Shown: piece by piece, positions 1-5,089 of the stretch
Position numbering within the stretch: the stretch's first letter is position 1
Layout: every line of letters begins with the position of its first letter
DNA from: Planctomycetota bacterium
GTDB taxonomy: Bacteria; Planctomycetota; Phycisphaerae; Phycisphaerales; SM1A02
Assembly (NCBI GenBank): GCA_009924765.1
Contig: RFQW01000155.1
Span: 1 to 5,089, forward strand
Direction: 5' to 3'
DNA: 5,089 bases
The notes under the pieces: generated by a model
Told to the model about the DNA's origin: nothing
Database searches by the model: none
What the model saw: the letters and a program-made list of their open reading frames with translations, nothing else
Position numbers and translations under genes: made by a program

Positions 1-1
1 C

Positions 2-2041
<2,040 letters not shown>

Positions 2042-2051
2042 TGGAAGCAAA

Positions 2052-2111
2052 GAGGGACGGGGGTCGTTATTGGCCGTACATTCGCGCGGCCAATAACGAC
2101 CCCCGTCCCTC
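2052..2111. repeat. Perfect 25-bp inverted repeat (REP/MITE-like palindrome)
   Basis: The left arm 2052-2076 (begins GAGGGACGGGGGTCG) and right arm 2087-2111 (ends CGACCCCCGTCCCTC) are exact reverse complements over all 25 bases, around a 10-nt loop (TACATTCGCG). It starts 11 nt after the leuS stop and ends 47 nt before the next start codon. The transcript would fold into a very stable hairpin from either strand. No T-run follows either arm, so it is not a canonical intrinsic terminator, although it could stabilise the leuS 3' end or slow read-through. An outer GGGAC end on an intergenic palindrome recalls, from memory, REP-like elements mobilised by RAYT-type (IS200-like) transposases. That assignment is inference; the symmetry itself is directly visible. 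Confidence 0.9.
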
Positions 2112-2147
2112 ACCATGACCTCACCACTATCCTTGCGGCCCCACTCC

Positions 2148-2152
2148 GGAGA
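2148..2152 (+). promoter_or_regulatory. Shine-Dalgarno site for the exported protein gene
   Basis: GGAGA at 2148-2152 lies 6 nt before the ATG at 2159 (7 nt counted from GGAG). This fixes the start of the 638-aa reading frame and argues against the upstream out-of-frame ATG at 2115. No convincing -35/-10 pair was seen between the palindrome and this site. Confidence 0.75.
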
Positions 2153-2158
2153 CCAACC

Positions 2159-4075
2159 ATGCTTGCATCCATCGCCATCTCGTTCGTGCTCGCGCTGCAG
2201 GGCGCACCTGCCGCCAAGCCCGCTTCCAAGCCCGCCACGCCGATCGCCGCCGCGCCCGCGGGCGAGAGCGGCCCAACGCTGCAGGTGCCGACGGAACTCG
2301 CGCACCTGACCGGCTCCAGCACCATCGCGGTGCTGTACGTGCCCGACATTTCCAAGGGTGACGACGTGATCAAGCGGCTGTCCGATGCCGCCGGCCCCAA
2401 CGGCGCCGCCGCGCTCGCCGGCAACTCGGTGAAGCAGATGCTGAAGCAGAGCGTGCGCACCGATCTCGACATTCCGCTCGACCAGCCCGTGCTGTGGTGG
2501 ATCGACATGCCCGAGGCGCAGGGCGATGAGCCGCCGATGGGCGTGGGCGAGGTGGTGTTCCATCAGGCATTCAAGATTCCAGGCGCGCAGGCCGCCATGG
2601 ACAAGGCGCGCGCCGAAGCCGCCGCCAGCAACGATCCCAAGATGAAGTCGCGCCCCGTGATGCCGATCCGCGCGCGCGGCCGTCAGGGCACCGTCACGGT
2701 GCTGCCCGGCGACATCGTGGTGATCAGCAGCGACATGGAACCCTTCGAGATGAAGGCCGACGCTCCGTCGTCGGCGCTGCTCGAGCGGCTTCCCCTCAGC
2801 GCCGTCTGTGGCCGCGTGGACATCGGTCGCGGCATGGCGGAGCAGGGCGACCAGCTGAAGATGCTCGGCGGCTTCGCGGCGATGGCGCTGTCCGGCGACG
2901 CCGGTGGCGCCGATGAAAGCAAGCTGTCCGACGCCGACAAGCGCCGCATGGCCATGAAGCGCGTGCTTGGCGAGGCCGTCGGCAAGCAGATCGGCAGCAC
3001 CATCACCGCGCTCATGCAGCTGAAGCGCGCCACCTTCGCGTTGAACGTGCAGGGCGATGACGTGATGGTGTGGGCCGACTGGTCGCGCGACGCGGCCTTC
3101 CCGGCCGGTCTGGATGAGGCCACCGTGAAGTCGCTGGCCGCCAAGCTGCCCGCCGGCATGCCGATCTACGCCGGCATGTCCACCAACGCCATGATGACGA
3201 TGTACAGCGACAAGCTGACCATCGACGACGCGCTGGTGACGATGGGCAGCACCCCCGACGAGAAGAAGGCCTGGGATGAGTGCATGGTGAAGGCGCAGTC
3301 CATGCTGGGCATGATCGAGGGTGGTGCGGTGATGGGCGTCTCGATGAACGACGCCAAGACCACGGCGCTCATCTCGCTGCGCGTGAAGGACGCCGCCGCA
3401 TTCCGCACCACCGTTGCCGACACGATGGCCCTGGTGGCCAAGACGGGTTGGGGCACCGTGAAGCTGGAGAACGCCGGCGACACCATGACCGTCACCACCA
3501 CGACCAACGTCGAGCGGGTGAAGGACATCATGGATGTGTTCAACGCAGGCCCCGTTCCCGAGGAAGTGGCTGCCGCGCAGGACAAGGCGCTGGCGCAGGC
3601 CACGCAGCCCCAGACCATCGTGATGACCTTCAAGGGCAACGAAGTGCTGGTGACCCAGTCGCAGGGCGGCAAGCCCATGGACATGTCCGCCAAGCCGGGT
3701 GCCACCGACATCCGCAACACGCTCGGCGCCAACGCATGGGGCACCGCGGACTGGTTCGCCACGCTGGAGCTGCGCGCGCTCATGGCAAACATCATGGCAC
3801 AGCCTGGTATCGAGGGCCTTGAAGCCTTCAAGGATCTGGCCAACGGCATGCCCGTGATGGTTCGCGCCTGGCAGGGCGTGCAAGGCAACACCACCCGCCT
3901 CACCCTGCAGGCCAACCTGAAGGAAGTGCAGACCTTCGTGGCCGACATGGAAGCGGCGGCGAAGAAGGCCGAGGCCAAGGCCGGCAAGGGCGGCAAGGAC
4001 GAGGACGAGGACGAAGACGAGGATGAGAAGGACGAAAGCAAGGAAGGCGCCAAGTCCGATCAGGACAAGGACTGA
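2159..4075 (+). CDS. Exported alanine-rich protein of unknown function with acidic (DE)5 tail, 638 aa
   Basis: I do not recognise the family. The start is the ATG behind a good Shine-Dalgarno. The N-terminus reads as a short Sec signal peptide: hydrophobic residues 2-13 (LASIAISFVLAL), with plausible cleavage after Ala16 or Ala19, placing the protein in the periplasm or outside the cell. An Ala/Pro/Lys low-complexity linker runs to about residue 37. The long body (about 45-600) mixes short beta-like stretches (STIAVLYVPD, DIVVISSDM) with amphipathic helices, and has no clear second membrane segment. Two cysteines, C217 and C375, are the only ones and could form a disulfide. The C-terminus is an Ala/Lys/Glu helix (about 590-613), then DEDEDEDEDE at 614-623 and a charged tail; such tails often bind cations or stay disordered. 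Opening the mature part with a statement-like 'LTGSSTIAVLYVPD' and having several repeated alpha/beta sections recalls DUF3352-type exported proteins of Planctomycetota, but this is a weak resemblance. Catalytic motifs are not evident. It could be co-transcribed with leuS by read-through and ends in its own terminator. Confidence 0.9.
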   Translation: MLASIAISFVLALQGAPAAKPASKPATPIAAAPAGESGPTLQVPTELAHLTGSSTIAVLYVPDISKGDDVIKRLSDAAGPNGAAALAGNSVKQMLKQSVRTDLDIPLDQPVLWWIDMPEAQGDEPPMGVGEVVFHQAFKIPGAQAAMDKARAEAAASNDPKMKSRPVMPIRARGRQGTVTVLPGDIVVISSDMEPFEMKADAPSSALLERLPLSAVCGRVDIGRGMAEQGDQLKMLGGFAAMALSGDAGGADESKLSDADKRRMAMKRVLGEAVGKQIGSTITALMQLKRATFALNVQGDDVMVWADWSRDAAFPAGLDEATVKSLAAKLPAGMPIYAGMSTNAMMTMYSDKLTIDDALVTMGSTPDEKKAWDECMVKAQSMLGMIEGGAVMGVSMNDAKTTALISLRVKDAAAFRTTVADTMALVAKTGWGTVKLENAGDTMTVTTTTNVERVKDIMDVFNAGPVPEEVAAAQDKALAQATQPQTIVMTFKGNEVLVTQSQGGKPMDMSAKPGATDIRNTLGANAWGTADWFATLELRALMANIMAQPGIEGLEAFKDLANGMPVMVRAWQGVQGNTTRLTLQANLKEVQTFVADMEAAAKKAEAKAGKGGKDEDEDEDEDEKDESKEGAKSDQDKD

Positions 4076-4094
4076 TCCCGAACCCACGCAACGC

Positions 4095-4134
4095 AACAGG
4101 CGCGCCCCTCGCGGGACGCGCCTGTTTCTTTTTC
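4095..4134 (+). terminator. Intrinsic terminator of the 638-aa exported protein gene
   Basis: A 10-bp perfect stem, AACAGGCGCG (4095-4104) with CGCGCCTGTT (4117-4126), closes a 12-nt loop and runs into the T-rich tract TTTCTTTTT (4125-4133). It begins 20 nt after the stop codon at 4075. Orientation is + strand, because the other side of the stem has no T-run for the - strand. Confidence 0.9.
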
Positions 4135-4152
4135 ATGGTTGCGTCATTGCCG

Positions 4153-4186
4153 AAAAACGCAAAGGCCCCGCTCGCTGGCGGGGCCT
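4153..4186 (-). terminator. Intrinsic terminator facing left (- strand)
   Basis: The 9-bp stem AGGCCCCGC (4163-4171) with GCGGGGCCT (4178-4186) has a 6-nt loop. On the + strand it is followed by GATCCG, with no T-run. On the - strand it is followed by TTGCGTTTTT, from AAAAA at 4153-4157. It should therefore stop transcription entering from the right on the - strand, back-to-back with the + strand terminator at 4095-4134. It could instead serve as a general insulator. Confidence 0.75.
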
Positions 4187-4217
4187 GATCCGTCGAGGTT
4201 CGTCGTGAAAGGGTGAC

Positions 4218-4370
4218 CTAACGAACGCGACGGGAGCTTGCGTGTACACGCACCGGGACGGTGCGCTGCCGATGCGTGCCATGGAGACTCCAGCCCAACA
4301 CCAGGCGCACCATCGCGGGAACTGCGGCGGCGCGCTGCAACAGGCTGGAGATCATGGATGCAAGCATCAT
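4218..4370 (-). CDS. Possible small membrane-type ORF, 50 aa (start uncertain)
   Basis: No known family. The frame ends at a TAG (4218-4220) 31 nt before the - strand terminator, the spacing expected for a real gene; that is the main reason to list it. From the ATG at 4370 it reads MMLASMISSLLQ..., continues through a moderately hydrophobic stretch with VPAMVRLVLGWSL, then a basic tail ending RTVPVRVHASSRRVR. Alternative starts in the same frame are GTG at 4379, with GGGG 5 nt upstream (GGGGTTACTGTG), and GTG at 4445, the longest form at 75 aa. Third-position GC is lower than in the neighbouring genes, and no ATG start has a convincing Shine-Dalgarno, so the terminator may instead belong to a non-coding RNA. 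It would be divergent from the + strand gene starting near 4499. Confidence 0.25.
   Translation of the reverse strand: MMLASMISSLLQRAAAVPAMVRLVLGWSLHGTHRQRTVPVRVHASSRRVR
4239..4252. repeat. 14-bp perfect palindrome with adjoining 7-bp hairpin
   Basis: TGCGTGTACACGCA (4239-4252) equals its own reverse complement. It overlaps a second structure, CGCACCG-GGA-CGGTGCG (4249-4265), a 7-bp stem with a 3-nt loop. In RNA the two pairings share bases 4249-4252 and could compete. Both lie inside the low-confidence small ORF, so they may be coincidence, a protein-binding site or part of an RNA structure. Confidence 0.4.
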
Positions 4371-4385
4371 CACCGCCACAGTAAC

Positions 4386-4412
4386 CCCGATGCAGGGCAA
4401 GGCAACATCGGG
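4386..4412. repeat. 7-bp inverted repeat in the divergent intergenic stretch
   Basis: CCCGATG (4386-4392) is repeated inverted as CATCGGG (4406-4412) with 13 nt between. It sits between the possible - strand small ORF and the start of the + strand gene near 4499, where an operator would be expected. A 7-bp match alone is weak in GC-rich DNA. Confidence 0.25.
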
Positions 4413-4498
4413 TGCACAATTTGCCCCAGATCCCGCAAACACCACAGGCTGCAGCAGCCCATAAGATGCGCCCCGCGGTGCAGGCCATCGCGTCCTGC

Positions 4499-5089
4499 AT
4501 GAGCGAGTCCACCAGCGAACCCGAGCCAGAGAGCGACGATTCCTCGGAAGATCCGTGGGAACTGCCCGAGCCCAACCCGTCGGGCTGGGTGGTGTTCTGG
4601 CCCCATACCGAGGCGCCCACCCGCGACGAGATCGGCACCGCCTTCGCCGCCTGGCTCGGCCACGAACTGGAAGGCGACAGCCCCGAGGAGCCAGAGGACG
4701 GCACGCTGTGGGCGTTCACCTTCAACATGGAGGATCTGCCCGCCCCCGCGCTGGTGTGGGCCGAGCCCGCGCAGTCACTGGAAGGCGAGGAAGTGGACGA
4801 TGCCGTGAAGCGCTGCCGCTGGGTGGTGCGCGTGCAGGCGATGCTGCCCTTCGAGAATCCGCACGAGGGGTACTTCCGCCTGGTGGCGCTGATGGCCGGC
4901 GCCATCGGTGATGCACCCGGTCTGCTGGATGCGGTCACGGGCCACTTCCTTCCGCGCACCGTGCTGGAGAGCGGCTTCCTTGCGCCCGAGGCGCTGCCGC
5001 ATGAACGCTGGCTGTGGCGCGTGAGCGGCGCGGGACTTGCTTCACCCACCGATGGCGGCGAGCACCCCACCATGCTGTTCACTGCGGGC
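4499..5089 (+). CDS. Uncharacterised Trp-rich protein with acidic N-terminus, first 197 residues (3' partial)
   Basis: The frame is open from 4385 (after TAA at 4382-4384) to the window edge, so the stop and C-terminus are not seen. I chose ATG 4499 because the product then starts MSESTSEPEPESDDSSEDPW, a typical flexible acidic N-terminus; in-frame ATG 4466, GTG 4478 and GTG 4412 are alternatives. None has a clear Shine-Dalgarno. No signal peptide or membrane segment is visible from 4499, which suggests a cytoplasmic protein. After residue 29 the body begins GWVVFWPHTEAPTRDEIGTA; later sections include LWAFTFNMEDLPAPALVW (70-87), RCRWVVRVQAML (105-116) and HEGYFRLVALMAGAIGDAPG (122-141). The last section, with Phe/Leu-rich helix then 'D..GLLDAVTG', faintly recalls DUF4026-type proteins, from memory only. 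Strong G/C at codon third positions and lack of stops over about 200 codons support real coding. It follows, but is insulated from, the exported-protein gene. Confidence 0.85.
   Translation, partial: MSESTSEPEPESDDSSEDPWELPEPNPSGWVVFWPHTEAPTRDEIGTAFAAWLGHELEGDSPEEPEDGTLWAFTFNMEDLPAPALVWAEPAQSLEGEEVDDAVKRCRWVVRVQAMLPFENPHEGYFRLVALMAGAIGDAPGLLDAVTGHFLPRTVLESGFLAPEALPHERWLWRVSGAGLASPTDGGEHPTMLFTAG

Larger units (their letters stand above)
4187..4498. other. Intergenic stretch without a confident gene
   Basis: This region lies between the leftward terminator and the start of the last gene. Apart from the low-confidence - strand ORF, the 14-bp palindrome with its hairpin and the 7-bp inverted repeat, I see no tRNA, no RNase P, SRP or tmRNA signature, and no convincing sigma70 promoter. 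Plus-strand ORFs here are short, Arg/His-rich and lack ribosome binding sites. Promoters for the last gene, and for the transcript that needs the - strand terminator, probably lie between 4380 and 4500. Confidence 0.5.

Noticed and set aside
2052..2111. The 25-bp palindrome as the intrinsic terminator of leuS
   Set aside because: No T-run follows the right arm (it continues ACCATGACC), and the stem is far longer than usual. An effect on transcription remains possible, but the standard terminator pattern is missing.
3998..4027. Alternating GAG/GAC run as a tandem repeat or CRISPR-like element
   Set aside because: It is a codon-level repeat encoding the acidic tail inside a continuous reading frame, with no spacer structure.
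4242..4502. Overlapping short + strand ORFs (4242-4502 and 4261-4464)
   Set aside because: The products are Arg/His/Cys-rich with no ribosome binding site, and they overlap each other in different frames.
4144..5082. A 312-aa open frame on the - strand opposite the last gene
   Set aside because: It is Ser/Arg/Pro-rich low-complexity translation and runs straight through the - strand terminator hairpin. The + strand frame has the better coding signal.

Overview
This is a high-GC bacterial window holding the 3' part of one housekeeping gene, one complete gene for an exported protein of unknown function, and the 5' part of another uncharacterised gene. All three lie on the + strand. The leucyl-tRNA synthetase sequence style (editing domain followed by the FFEVGGG...KMSKS and PWNTRDI blocks) and the uncharacterised, alanine-rich exported neighbour suggest Planctomycetota, perhaps a Phycisphaerae-like lineage. 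That placement is an impression from memory, not a computed one.

Layout. Positions 2-2041 are the C-terminal 679 residues of LeuRS (leuS). The N-terminal roughly 200 residues, with the HIGH motif, lie outside the window. The 117-nt gap after leuS holds a perfect inverted repeat with two 25-bp arms and a 10-nt loop (2052-2111). It has no T-run, so it looks more like a REP/MITE-type palindromic repeat than a standard terminator. At 2159-4075 a well-placed Shine-Dalgarno precedes a 638-aa protein with a signal peptide, a low-complexity Ala/Pro/Lys linker, a long folded body and a (DE)5 acidic tail. A classic intrinsic terminator follows at 4095-4134.

From 4135 to 4498 no gene is certain, but the stretch is not featureless. 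A second intrinsic terminator faces the other way (4153-4186, - strand), so some transcript should arrive from the right on the - strand. The only candidate I see is a small - strand ORF (4218-4370, possibly from 4379 or 4445) with a hydrophobic N-terminal half and an Arg-rich tail, ending 31 nt before that terminator. The stretch also has a 14-bp palindrome, an overlapping 7-bp hairpin, and a 7-bp inverted repeat between the small ORF and the next + strand gene. From about 4499 (or 4466) a + strand CDS runs off the window end. Its product has an acidic N-terminus and a Trp-rich folded body.

The genes show no obvious shared pathway. leuS and the exported protein are codirectional and could be joined by read-through. 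The exported protein is separated from the last gene by the paired terminators. No CRISPR array, rRNA, tRNA, transposase or recognised defence system is visible. The features most worth following are the 25-bp palindrome and the unexplained - strand transcription unit.
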